DNA from: Alicyclobacillus mali
GTDB lineage: Bacteria; Bacillota; Bacilli; Alicyclobacillales; Alicyclobacillaceae
Strand: one strand, 5' to 3'
Assembly: GCF_017329565.1 (NCBI RefSeq)
Contig: NZ_JAFMTT010000005.1
Length of the DNA stretch: 64,000 nucleotides
Shown: piece after piece, positions 1-7,885 of the stretch
Layout: each line of letters opens with the position of its first letter
How positions within the stretch are numbered: position 1 is the first letter of the stretch
Notes under the pieces: generated by a model
Told to the model about the DNA's origin: nothing
Database searches by the model: none
The model's input: only the letters and a program-made list of their open reading frames with translations
Position numbers and translations under genes: made by a program

Positions 1-40
1 CACCCCTCCCGCTCCTACATCAGAGGGAGGATCGAAAGTT

Positions 41-92
41 AGATTTTTTGGTGAGTGATCATCTATCCGTTCGGTAAGATTTTTTCGTGAGT
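41..92. repeat. 16-bp direct repeat, possible IS-end sequence
   Basis: Positions 41-56 and 77-92 carry the same 16-mer, AGATTTTTT-N-GTGAGT, with one mismatch. They lie just beyond the point where the adjacent transposase remnant stops resembling its family, so they may be old insertion-sequence ends; that is inference. Confidence 0.35.
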
Positions 93-505
93 TGACACGC
101 AGCATGTTTCAGTTCGAAGTGTGATTGACCATCTTCCGCCCTGCGCCCGCGCACGTACACGCCATCCGCTTCCACAAAGAAAGTCTCCACTTTGCTCGTC
201 CCTAATGGAACTTCTCCTTGTTCGAATACCTTCTCGCGCTCCAGTTCCGCTCGGGCGCGCTTCTCCCCTCCGAGCCTCTGCACCTCTTGCCAAATCGCCA
301 TCGCGCTGATGTCTGGCACCCACGTCTGGAGAATCTCTGCCGCGCGCCGGTACGACACATCTAACGCCAGCGCGACAGCTTGGTTTCTCAATTTCCCGCT
401 CAATCGACGACGCGGATCGAAACCTGCTGCGTCATCCAACAGAAAGCGGCGTTCGCCCGTCTTTCGATCGCGGTTTACGCTTACCCCTCCTTGACGAAAA
501 AGCTT
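59..505 (-). pseudogene. ISLre2-family transposase remnant (middle portion)
   Basis: Read on the minus strand from about 505, the frame gives NRDRKTGERRFLLDDAAG, then RRAAEILQTW and VETFFVEADGVYVRGR, which I recognise as the central part of ISLre2 (UPF0236) transposases. The N-terminal third and the C-terminal catalytic half are missing. After HFELKHA the family resemblance ends, and the frame runs into a short unrelated tail and a stop. The piece is non-functional. A second fragment of the same element, containing the N-terminus, lies near 5.1-5.4 kb and shares an exact 53-bp segment with positions 327-379 here. Confidence 0.8.
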
Positions 506-701
506 CTTCGTCTATGGGGCGTTTGCAGGGCAAAAAATCACCGCGCCCCTGCCACCTCCGGCAAGCTGCGCGGCGACTCTCCGCTTTCTTGTTCGGCACC
601 ACTTGCGTCTGCGGCTTTCTGAGCCACGTCCCTCGCGCAATCGTCGGGTCCAGTCCACCTTCGCGAATGCGCTTCGCGCGACCATTGCGGGCCTTGCCCA
701 T
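432..701 (-). CDS. possible small basic protein downstream of the Rpn gene
   Basis: This 89-codon frame starts with an ATG three bases after the stop of the Rpn-type gene and has a GGGGAGG box about ten bases upstream, so it could be translated from the same transcript. The first 65 or so residues are rich in Arg and Lys (start MGKARNGRAKRIREGG) and contain no domain I recognise. The last 25 residues are an out-of-frame reading of the transposase remnant, so the original C-terminus was probably replaced when the IS fragment arrived. It may be a truncated gene or not expressed at all. Confidence 0.3.
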   Translation of the reverse strand: MGKARNGRAKRIREGGLDPTIARGTWLRKPQTQVVPNKKAESRRAACRRWQGRGDFLPCKRPIDEEAFSSRRGKRKPRSKDGRTPLSVG

Positions 702-704
702 GAA

Positions 705-1523
705 TCACGCCTCCCCTCGAACCCGCTTCAGCACCTCCTGCGCCTCTTGCTCGGACAACCCCGTCCAACGCATCACGTCGCTTACGGACGCACCATCACG
801 GAACATCCGCTCGGCAATTTCCTTGCTTCGTTCATCCTTTGCTTCTTCCACAATCTCCTTCAGTAGCTCCGTCATCGCCAACACCCTCCTTAGCACCGCT
901 TTTTGCTCATCCGTCAACACCCGTGCGCTGAACCCGAACACCAACGCCGCCAGGTAGTTCTGCTCCTCGCGATCCGGCACACGCTGCAAGGTTTCCACAA
1001 TGGCGTCAAACGCCTCATCCCGCGTGCGACGCTCGAACTCCATGTGAAACGCAAACGCCAACCGAACCCGGTCTTCCGGCGTCCACTCACCCGTCTCCAG
1101 ATGCCGACGAACCTTCTCCAGCGCCGCGTCGCCGTCCATCTGACCCAGATACACGTTCTCCACCGTGTAGCGGAAACTCCCGGCGTCGAGCTCAGACGGT
1201 GCGCTCTGGACGTCGCCCGTGTACAACACCACCGTGCGGATCGCCCGACGGTAACGTTCCGCGAGCGCCACGTCGTATGCCGCAAACCGATATAGTGCAG
1301 GTTCCTTCGTCGACTGGAACTCCAGATGGAGTAACCTCCCATCCGCAAGCTCCAGCATGATGTCCGTCATCGTCTGACGCAACCTCACCTCAGGGATCTC
1401 CGTCGCCAAGGCGCGCACCACCGGTGCGTCCCGTACGCCAATCACCGACAGCACTTCCCCGGGAAGCGCCAACGTCAAGTGCTTCGCAACCAAATCGTTC
1501 GCATTCCTCGGTATGTCCATCAT
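705..1523 (-). CDS. Rpn family recombination-promoting nuclease / putative transposase
   Basis: The 272-residue protein has the PD-(D/E)xK-type nuclease core of the Rpn/YhgA family: Asp54 in TDIMLEL, then the E-x-Q motif in LHLEFQS (Glu68, Gln70). The C-terminal third is a charged helical region with a repeated-helix segment ending SEQEAQEVLKRVRGE, as is usual in firmicute members. E. coli Rpn proteins are Ca-dependent DNA endonucleases that promote RecA-independent recombination; that activity is family knowledge, not shown here. The start is an ATG with a second in-frame ATG immediately after it. The gene appears intact and stands next to IS debris, and a fragment of a second copy lies at 2.2-2.4 kb. 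Confidence 0.8.
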   Translation of the reverse strand: MMDIPRNANDLVAKHLTLALPGEVLSVIGVRDAPVVRALATEIPEVRLRQTMTDIMLELADGRLLHLEFQSTKEPALYRFAAYDVALAERYRRAIRTVVLYTGDVQSAPSELDAGSFRYTVENVYLGQMDGDAALEKVRRHLETGEWTPEDRVRLAFAFHMEFERRTRDEAFDAIVETLQRVPDREEQNYLAALVFGFSARVLTDEQKAVLRRVLAMTELLKEIVEEAKDERSKEIAERMFRDGASVSDVMRWTGLSEQEAQEVLKRVRGEA

Positions 1524-1763
1524 GACCTCCGTTTGCCTTCAGTATACCGCCGCTCTGTGCGAGCGGCCAACTGTGTTTTCACGACGACACTTACACAACA
1601 GTTAGCGAATGAAGCAACGTGCTTACGTTATGCACGCATTCTCGGAAACACGAAACGAAGTGAACGTATGTGTGGGGAACAAATCGCGATGATTTGGGGG
1701 GAATCGAGCGCGATTTTTTGGGGAATTTTAATTCGCTGTGGACAACGCTATAAGTGGTGAAGC

Positions 1764-2162
1764 TCAGTTGAATGTTTGTTGTTTGCCTATGCTGTCTAGC
1801 AAACACTTTAGCTCATCCATCTGCGATTGATTCGAACACCTTACTATAAGTATATAGAGGGGATTAAATTTTATACTAATGATGTTATTTTCTTTATATT
1901 CAATAACTTTTATTCTCGGTGTGACATCAAGCCTAGCTTTTCGAATATAAAATTTTGACATATAAACCTCGATATCTATTGATTTCGAATAAAGATAGAG
2001 CAATAAAATGCTGAAGAAAGACATAGATACGGAGTAATAAAACAAAAAACCGAAATTTTTTTCTCTTATTGAATCTATGGCAACAAATACACAACAGGAA
2101 CATATCGCTAAATATAACAACTTTATTCTCCCCGCATATGTTCCCTTTACTTTCAAGCCCAC
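1764..2162 (-). CDS. hypothetical membrane protein, AT-rich
   Basis: This is a 132-residue frame starting at GTG, with GGTGA six bases upstream. Two hydrophobic segments lie at about residues 14-30 (LLYLAICSCCVFVAI) and 38-57 (FGFLFYYSVSMSFFSILLLY). They are followed by a roughly 70-residue soluble tail of beta-type pattern, as in small PH-like bacterial membrane proteins. I do not recognise the family. Base composition is far more AT-rich than the purine and housekeeping genes, which points to recent acquisition. The flanking 1524-1763 stretch holds no convincing gene. Confidence 0.5.
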   Translation of the reverse strand: MGLKVKGTYAGRIKLLYLAICSCCVFVAIDSIREKNFGFLFYYSVSMSFFSILLLYLYSKSIDIEVYMSKFYIRKARLDVTPRIKVIEYKENNIISIKFNPLYILIVRCSNQSQMDELKCLLDSIGKQQTFN

Positions 2163-2235
2163 AATCTCACCGCCAAAAATCTTTGGTATTATGAACCGAC
2201 GATATTACATGAACCTTTTGCAGAATAACTGATTC

Positions 2236-2402
2236 CATCGCGAGCGAAAAGAACATCCGCTCACCAATTTCACAAGCCTTGCGCTCTTCTGCCTATGCTA
2301 TAATCTCCCTCATCAACTCCGTCATCGCCAGTATCCTCCTTGAGTAGAGAGTTCTTCTTTTCCGTCAAAACCCGCGCGCTAAATCCGAACACCAACGCCG
2401 CC
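2236..2402 (-). pseudogene. fragment of a second Rpn-type nuclease gene
   Basis: The minus-strand reading LAALVFGFSARVLTEKK, followed in a shifted frame by MTELMREI and ACEIGERMF, matches residues of about 190-250 of the intact Rpn protein at 705-1523. It contains a frameshift and an in-frame stop, and it has neither N- nor C-terminus. It abuts the end of the broken metallophosphoesterase without a gap, so an illegitimate recombination event probably joined the two. Confidence 0.7.
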
Positions 2403-3048
2403 AGTCCAATCTCGTCTGCAATGCCAAGATGTCCGCTGCGGCCCGCTCGAAATCGTACACCGTCTCGCGCAGTTCGATCTCGGGGCCAATGAGCGCCCAC
2501 CTCGCGCCGCGCGCCACGCTCGGAAGTCCGACGCTGCCCGCGTTAGCGAGGCTCTTTCCCGCCACCATGTGATCAAACTGGATATGCGTGTGGCCGCAGA
2601 CGATGATCGACTCGCGAACATGCACAACCATGGGCTCGATTTCCTCGCAGGGCTATCCTCGCGGATGGCCTCCACGTCGCTTCTGGGCGAGCCGTGGACA
2701 AAGAAGCCATCGCCCAGCCCGTCCACGCTAAGCACTACGTGGTCCTTCTGGTTGAGCAGAAATCTGATTTGATCGAGCGTGAGCTGGTGGTGGCACCACG
2801 CGTTGATTTCCGCATCCACACCTTGCTCAACGCCGTGACACTTCACGACCTCGCGATCCGCATTCCCACGGACGAAATAGATAGGCGCACGGAGCAACAT
2901 CACGCGCTCCATCACCTGTCTGGGCTGCGCCCCCCGGGCGAGATCGCCGACGAACACCATCGCGTCTACGATGGGGCGTTCGACCTCTTGCAGGACCGGC
3001 ATCCAGAGCTGCTAAGTTGCCATGGATATCGTACAAAGCTACAATGCA
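2403..3048 (-). pseudogene. calcineurin-like metallophosphoesterase, frameshifted
   Basis: Family motifs occur in order but in three different frames: LYDIHGNLAALDA near 3030 (metal-binding D-x-H-G-N), then VGDLARG, FVRGNADRE and FVHGSPRSD, then IIVCGHTHIQFD (the GHTH metal site) and LANAGSVGLP. This is the arrangement of YfcE/MJ0936-like phosphodiesterases. Two frameshifts, around 3000 and 2640, interrupt it, and the last residues are replaced by the Rpn fragment. No functional product is expected. It lies inside the decayed island. Confidence 0.75.
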
Positions 3049-3115
3049 ATTTTTACATTCTCGATTCGCCCAATCTGAGAAGGACGAACAACCGTGTAGG
3101 AACCGGATGCTCGCT

Positions 3116-3478
3116 TTACGAACGTTGTACGAGCCCCCAGGCGTGCCCATATGGATCGAGGACTTGGCATACCCACACGCCATCCACGCCAAGGGACGGA
3201 CCCCGGAATACGTGACAACCGTGTGCCAAAAAATGATCGAGTGCTCGCTGCAGATCTTGGACCCGCCAGTATGCCACCTGGCCTGCAACGCCACACCCCG
3301 TTTTATCATCTGTGGGGTGAAGCCCAATCAGGGTGTCGCCCACGCGAAAGGCGCAATAGGCTTCGTGATCAAACACGGGACCCGTGCCAAGCAGAGCTTG
3401 ATACCACGTCTTGGCCTCCTGGACATCCGGTACGAAATGGAGAATTTCATCCACATTCACAATGTGGTCCACAGCCAC
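3116..3478 (-). CDS. VOC (glyoxalase/bleomycin-resistance fold) family protein
   Basis: A single vicinal-oxygen-chelate module of about 120 residues: VNVDEILHFVPDVQEAKTWY, then a second half with YWRVQDLQRALDHFLAHGC and the C-terminal strand VLDPYGHAWGLVQ. I placed the start at GTG 3478, which has GAAGGTGA eight bases upstream; the open frame extends further to 3526, but that part overlaps the broken gene next door. Such small VOC proteins dimerise and may bind antibiotics or catalyse metal-dependent reactions; no substrate can be assigned. It is one of the few intact genes in the island. Confidence 0.7.
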   Translation of the reverse strand: MAVDHIVNVDEILHFVPDVQEAKTWYQALLGTGPVFDHEAYCAFRVGDTLIGLHPTDDKTGCGVAGQVAYWRVQDLQRALDHFLAHGCHVFRGPSLGVDGVWVCQVLDPYGHAWGLVQRS

Positions 3479-3496
3479 AGTTCTCACTTCACCTTC

Positions 3497-4291
3497 TGAC
3501 CCACATTTCGCGCCCGAAGTCGACACACATCAACAGGCTGGGGAACATCGGTCGCTCGCCCCCTTTGACTGCGAACGGCGCATAAAAGATATCGACCTCC
3601 CACTCTCCCCTTCAAGTCTCTTGGCGACGGATGCGCCTCAACATGACCTCTTCAACGCGGATCGGCGGGATCTGGAATGCCGAGAGGGTGTACTGCGGTG
3701 TTTCGATTCAGACGCCGATCCACTCAACTGATGTGCCGTCTTTTACCCGCCTGCGGGTAAGGATTTGGCTGGGCTGACGCGGTTCGATGAGGTCTGGGTG
3801 CTGGCGAATGGGAGAAGCTACGACAGTGGCTTGGGATAGCGCGACCGTCAGGAGTTTCGCTTCATCCCGCGTCAGATACCAGAACAAGTACCCATGACGG
3901 TGGCTACGACACACAGGCCATGCGATTTCGCCTCGGAAGCGGAGGACGAGCCGTTTCATGACAGCACGATCCTGCTTCGTTACATCGCGACTACTCTCAA
4001 CGCGATAAGCACGCATTGGTCGAACATTCGCTGTTCTTCGGCCTGGTATGAACCGTCGTCATCCCTAAGCAATTGGAAAGATCTCCATCCAGCTTCCCCT
4101 GGAAAGACCGCCAGTCCATGAAACTCGCCGAGGGCACCCATTATGGAAGAATAGCCGATCTCCGCGGTATCAGGACCCTCGACGGCGAACAGGGCATCAT
4201 CATGCTTCCATTGCCACGGAGCCAAGTGACGGAGCTCAATAGCGGCAACATAGAGTTCCTGCCATTGGCTCAACGTAGGTCCGTTTGACAT
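3497..4291 (-). pseudogene. DUF6930-type protein (probable DUF7309 N-terminal domain), broken
   Basis: The N-terminal part (4291 down to about 4005) reads intact and begins MSNGPTLSQWQELYVAAIEL. A frameshift near 4005 moves the reading to VTKQDRAVMKRLVLRFRG and HGYLFWYLTRDEAKLLTVAL, the characteristic core of DUF6930 proteins. In-frame stops then occur at 3707-3709 and near 3625, although the decayed sequence still reads IETPQYTLSAFQIPP and EVDIFYAPFAVKGGERPMFP. At least one frameshift and two stops make it a pseudogene. The family's function is unknown. The DUF7309 assignment for the N-terminal half is from memory and less certain. Confidence 0.65.
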
Positions 4292-4646
4292 GATGACACC
4301 TTCCTTCGGAACTCGTTGCTGGACTCACGCCCTGCCGAATTCCATTGTAACTGAAAACTCCGATAACCGGTCCAAGTCTGGCATCGCGGGCACGTGCTTA
4401 ATACCAATTGGCTAGCGACAAGCCGCTGTCGTAGAGGGCAGCGATACGTTCACGCCAAAGTTCACGCCAAAGTTCACGGCGATGCTGGTGAGACATGTGC
4501 TCTCGCATACACGAAACCTCCCATGGCTTGATGAGCCCATTTTCAAGCGATGAGAAGATGAAAGCCATGTGGGTCTCAGTTTACGCTTATCGATCAAGAT
4601 CAACCCTTGTCGCACAATGGCTCGTGATTCTGCAAAAAGCTCATAC
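4292..4646. other. 355-bp non-coding stretch, no gene seen
   Basis: No frame here has a credible start, ribosome site and family resemblance. The only structure I see is the 12-bp tandem repeat at 4448-4478. The sequence may be relic mobile-element DNA. Confidence 0.5.
4448..4478. repeat. 12-bp tandem repeat, 2.6 copies
   Basis: The unit GTTCACGCCAAA occurs at 4448-4459 and 4460-4471, followed by a partial copy at 4472-4478. It is too short for a CRISPR and not part of a recognisable gene. Confidence 0.7.
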
Positions 4647-4976
4647 TTATTCTTGATTGTACTTATATAGGAGAATGAAATAGAATATAATATAAAATGT
4701 CGATATGACGAGAAAAAACAACTGTTTCCATTCAATTGATATGTGTAAAGAAAAATTCGTGAGTATGAGAAAGAGAGGAACGCACATATCCAACAAAATG
4801 ATGAGAGGCTTGAATTTACCCACTGAAATTGTTTTATTCTTTATAACTAACAATACGCCACCTATGAAAGCGAATATTATCCACATAAACGATGAACTCG
4901 GATAAAGCAGTTCGCCATAAATCGCTCCTAAGAGCACTATATATGACAACATAGATATATACTTAGGTCTGTTCAT
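4647..4976 (-). CDS. hypothetical four-helix membrane protein, AT-rich
   Basis: A 109-residue protein, almost entirely hydrophobic, with four likely membrane spans: about residues 6-24, 28-44, 56-75 and 85-104. The start ATG at 4976 has AAGGAGCG five bases upstream, which is convincing. No family is recognised. The composition is very AT-rich compared with the core genes, like the other orphan at 1.8-2.2 kb, suggesting transfer from a low-GC host. No neighbouring gene on the same strand indicates a function. Confidence 0.55.
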   Translation of the reverse strand: MNRPKYISMLSYIVLLGAIYGELLYPSSSFMWIIFAFIGGVLLVIKNKTISVGKFKPLIILLDMCVPLFLILTNFSLHISIEWKQLFFLVISTFYIIFYFILLYKYNQE

Positions 4977-5116
4977 TACGCTCCTTCACCCCAACGTAGG
5001 TTGTTAAGAGGGAGCGGCATAGAAACCGCACCCCATCTTGAGCAATTCATTTCCAATCCCCTGTAACAATGTTAGGAAAGATCCCGTTCCATCTCAAGTT
5101 TGACAGCACTCCTGGC

Positions 5117-5384
5117 CGTGGAGAATCTCTGCCGCGCGCCGGTACGACACATCTAACGCCAGCGCGACAGCACTGAACCAGTTCCCACTCATTTCGGTCG
5201 CGCTCCGCCGCCAGCTTCTCATCCCAAGCTTCAAGCACCGACGTGATCATCTCGGCCCCAAACTGGTCAGCGCCCTCGAAATCTCTTCTTCGAGCACCGC
5301 AAAATCCCCCGGATGCTGCGAAAGCCTGGCGGCGGTCATCACAAGCGACAGGAAACTTGCATAGCTGCGTCGAATGTTCAACAT
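5117..5384 (-). pseudogene. ISLre2-family transposase remnant (N-terminal part, internally deleted)
   Basis: From ATG 5384, behind an AGAGGTGAGG ribosome-site-like sequence, the reading is MLNIRRSYASFLSLVMTAAR and AVLEEEISRAL, then after a frameshift EMITSVLEAWDEKLAAERD. This is the usual N-terminus of ISLre2 transposases. Near 5171 the sequence jumps directly to the segment encoding AVALALDVSYRRAAEIL, shared exactly with the first fragment, so an internal stretch has been deleted. The rest of the element is absent. Confidence 0.75.
5119..5171. repeat. 53-bp exact direct repeat of positions 327-379
   Basis: Both ISLre2 fragments contain the same 53 bases, from TGGAGAATCTCTGCC to CCAGCGCGACAGC, in the same orientation. 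They are 4.8 kb apart and bracket the decayed island. Confidence 0.9.
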
Positions 5385-5385
5385 C

Positions 5386-5447
5386 AGAGACCTCACCTCT
5401 TCATCCGCGCTGCAACGCGGGTTGTTTTTGTGCTCAGTGAGGTCTCT
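5386..5447. repeat. 11-bp perfect inverted repeat before the ISLre2 remnant
   Basis: AGAGACCTCAC at 5386-5396 is perfectly inverted as GTGAGGTCTCT at 5437-5447, 40 bases apart and immediately upstream of the transposase start. It could be an old operator, part of the IS left end, or a weak RNA hairpin. Confidence 0.5.
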
Positions 5448-5534
5448 TCTCTTTGTCCCCGGAACCCCCCAAGAGCAAAACTTTATACGCTCTCCACATG
5501 AAAATTTTAACGTCTAGTCAACCGCTCCACATCG

Positions 5535-6494
5535 TCAGCGCCTGGGCACTTCTCTCCACCGAACGGCTCTTTTGCGCCGCCAGCGCATGCGCGTTTGCAG
5601 CGGGCTCGCCGCTTCGGCCGCCGGCCCTTTTTCCCTACTCATCGCCTCGCTGATCACCATGCCGGCGAGGATGAGGAGCACGCCGAGCCAGCGAAGGGGC
5701 GAGACGTGATCGCCATTCATAAGCCATGCGCCGACGACTGCCACGGGCAACTCCAGGGTGCCGAGCACGGCCGCCATGCGCCCGCCGATGCGTGGGATGG
5801 CGATGAGAGCGAAGAGCGTCGGAAGCACCTGGCTCAAGAGCGCGATCCAAAAGCCCCAGAAGAGAGTGATGGGAGGCCGCGCAGCGAGGTGATGCACGAA
5901 CGCGCCGGGCGGGAACACAGAGAGCACGGCGATGCCGGCGACCGTGATGACTAGTGCGGAACGAAGCTCGGGAGAGACGGCGGGATCGTTCTGCGCGGAG
6001 ACGGTCAGATTAATGGCATAGGCGAGCGCGGCGCCGAGCCCGAGCAGGGCGGCGCCCACGGGCACGTCCTTCCACGCTGCGCCGGTCGCGCCCACCGCGA
6101 GCACGGTGCCGCCGAGGATGAACAGGAGTCCGAGCCACTTCGCAGGACCCGGCCAGCGGCGGTGCCAGACTGCGTCGATGAGCGTCGCCATCCACACGAA
6201 CTGGAACATGAACACGATGGCGAGGGAAGCGGGAAGCACGGCGAGCGCGCGGTAATAGGTGTAGCAAAACAGCGCATTCATGAGGCCGATGAGCAAGATG
6301 AGCATCCACTGGCGGCGGTCGATCCGCTTACCCCGGTGCCGGACCATCGCGACGAGCCAAAGGCACACCGCCGCGATGGCGTATTGGGCGTCGGTGGCCG
6401 TGGCGGGATCGAGCCCAGCCGCGTACGCGATGCGCAGCACGGGCGAGACGAGGCCGTACATCGCCGCCGCGCAGAGCATCATGATGGCGTACAA
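5535..6494 (-). CDS. EamA/DMT family transporter
   Basis: A 319-residue membrane protein with ten predicted helices in two five-helix halves, typical of the drug/metabolite transporter superfamily. Landmarks are MMLCAAAMYGLVSPVLR at the start, the paired-half motif ALFCYTYYRALAVLP around residue 85, and VLGTLELPVAVVGAWL in the second half. The last 35 residues are a basic cytoplasmic tail. The start is TTG at 6494 behind GGAGGAGGG; the next upstream element is the purD terminator. Substrate unknown; relatives export metabolites or amino acids. It reads away from purD on the same strand and is probably transcribed separately. Confidence 0.85.
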   Translation of the reverse strand: MYAIMMLCAAAMYGLVSPVLRIAYAAGLDPATATDAQYAIAAVCLWLVAMVRHRGKRIDRRQWMLILLIGLMNALFCYTYYRALAVLPASLAIVFMFQFVWMATLIDAVWHRRWPGPAKWLGLLFILGGTVLAVGATGAAWKDVPVGAALLGLGAALAYAINLTVSAQNDPAVSPELRSALVITVAGIAVLSVFPPGAFVHHLAARPPITLFWGFWIALLSQVLPTLFALIAIPRIGGRMAAVLGTLELPVAVVGAWLMNGDHVSPLRWLGVLLILAGMVISEAMSREKGPAAEAASPLQTRMRWRRKRAVRWREVPRR

Positions 6495-6512
6495 CGCGAT
6501 CCCTCCTCCGCA

Positions 6513-6541
6513 GAAAGGCGGCCGGCAGGGCGCCGACCGCC
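6513..6541 (-). terminator. Rho-independent terminator of the pur operon
   Basis: On the minus strand a 10-bp stem (GGCGGTCGGC / GCCGGCCGCC, one G-U pair) with a five-base loop is followed by TTTCTG. It lies about 30 bases beyond the purD stop and just before the EamA ribosome binding site. Confidence 0.75.
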
Positions 6542-6569
6542 GCTCCGCAGATAAGGATAGCGCACATTT

Positions 6570-7856
6570 CTAGGATTGCCAATTATGTGCGATGTCGCGG
6601 CGATACTGCGCTCCGCTAAAGTGAATCGATGAGACCGCCGTGTAGGCGCGGTCGATGGCGCATGGGACATCCTCAGCGATGGCGGTGACGGTGAGCACGC
6701 GGCCGCCTGAGGTCTCGAGGCGCCCGCCGTCGCCGAAGCGCGTCCCCGCATGAAACACCGTCACGCCCTCCGGGATCTCGCCCGGCAGCTCGATGGGCAC
6801 CCCCGTCTCCGACGAAGCGGGATACCCCGCGCTCGCCATCACCACGCACACCGCCGCGTCCGGGCGCCACGAAACCATGGCGGGATCGAGGCGATCTTGC
6901 GCCACCGCCCACATGACCTCGAACAGATCGCCCGCGAGAAGCGGCAGGACCACCTCGGTCTCCGGATCGCCGAAGCGGCAGTTGAACTCCACCACCTTCG
7001 GTCCCTCATCGGTCAGCATGAGCCCGGCGTACAGCACGCCGCGGTACACCACGCCCATCTCGCGCAGGCGCGCGAGCGTCGGCCGCACAATCTCTCGGGT
7101 CACGCGGTCGATCACGTCCTGCGTCACGCGGGGCACGGGCGAGAATGCGCCCATGCCGCCCGTGTTCGGGCCGCGATCGCCGTCCAACAGGCGCTTGAAG
7201 TCGCGCGCGGGGAGCATCGGCACGGCGTTGTGCGCGTCCACGAAGTACATGAGCGATAGCTCCACGCCCTGCATGAACTCCTCGATCACGACGCGCCGGC
7301 CGGACGCGCCGAAGCGCCCGCCGACGAGCATCTCCTCGAGCGCCGCCTCCGCTTCTGCCACGGTTTCTGCCACCACGACGCCCTTTCCCGCTGCGAGCCC
7401 GTCGGCCTTGACGACGATGGGCGCGCCCTGCGCGCGGACGTACGCGCGCGCCTCCTCCACGTCCGAAAACGTCCGATGGCGCGCGGTCGGCACGCCCGCC
7501 TCCTCCATGACGCGCTTGGAAAACGCCTTGGACGCCTCGAGCTGCGCCGCTTCCCGGCTCGGGCCAAACACCGGGATGCCCGCCGCGGCGAGCGCGTCCG
7601 CCAAGCCTTCGGCCAGCGGCTGCTCGGGGCCCACCACGACGAGATCGATGCCCGTATCCTGGCAAAATCGGATCAAAGCTCCGTGATCGGACGCAGCGAC
7701 GGGCACAAGCTCAGCCAACGCCGCCATGCCCGGGTTCCCTGGCGCCGCGTACAGCTCGGGCCAGCTCGCGCTCTGCGCCAGCTTCCAGACGATGGCGTGC
7801 TCGCGAGCGCCCTGGCCGACGACGAGCACGCGCGGGCGCCGCACTTCGTTTGCCAT
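6570..7856 (-). CDS. purD: phosphoribosylamine--glycine ligase
   Basis: A 428-residue GAR synthetase, full length for the family. It joins glycine to phosphoribosylamine with ATP. Visible features are the N-terminal LVVGQGAREHAIVWKL, the ATP-grasp domain with PIVVKADGLAAGKGV (about residues 145-160), DFKRLLDGDRGPNTGGMGAF, and the metal-site region VVEFNCRFGDPETE. The start is ATG at 7856 behind GGGGGAG, 29 bases downstream of the purH stop. It is the last gene of the pur operon. The end HFSGAQYRRDIAHNW is the normal family C-terminus. Confidence 0.97.
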   Translation of the reverse strand: MANEVRRPRVLVVGQGAREHAIVWKLAQSASWPELYAAPGNPGMAALAELVPVAASDHGALIRFCQDTGIDLVVVGPEQPLAEGLADALAAAGIPVFGPSREAAQLEASKAFSKRVMEEAGVPTARHRTFSDVEEARAYVRAQGAPIVVKADGLAAGKGVVVAETVAEAEAALEEMLVGGRFGASGRRVVIEEFMQGVELSLMYFVDAHNAVPMLPARDFKRLLDGDRGPNTGGMGAFSPVPRVTQDVIDRVTREIVRPTLARLREMGVVYRGVLYAGLMLTDEGPKVVEFNCRFGDPETEVVLPLLAGDLFEVMWAVAQDRLDPAMVSWRPDAAVCVVMASAGYPASSETGVPIELPGEIPEGVTVFHAGTRFGDGGRLETSGGRVLTVTAIAEDVPCAIDRAYTAVSSIHFSGAQYRRDIAHNWQS

Positions 7857-7885
7857 GGATTCTCCCCCTTGATTCAGCGCAGGTT

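Noticed and set aside
4448..4478. CRISPR-like repeat
   Set aside because: The units are 12 bp, contiguous, without spacers or cas genes.
4412..4735. Minus-strand frame of 107 codons with a repeated NFGVNFGVN stretch
   Set aside because: The repeat comes from the 12-bp DNA repeat, there is no ribosome site, and it overlaps a better membrane-protein frame.
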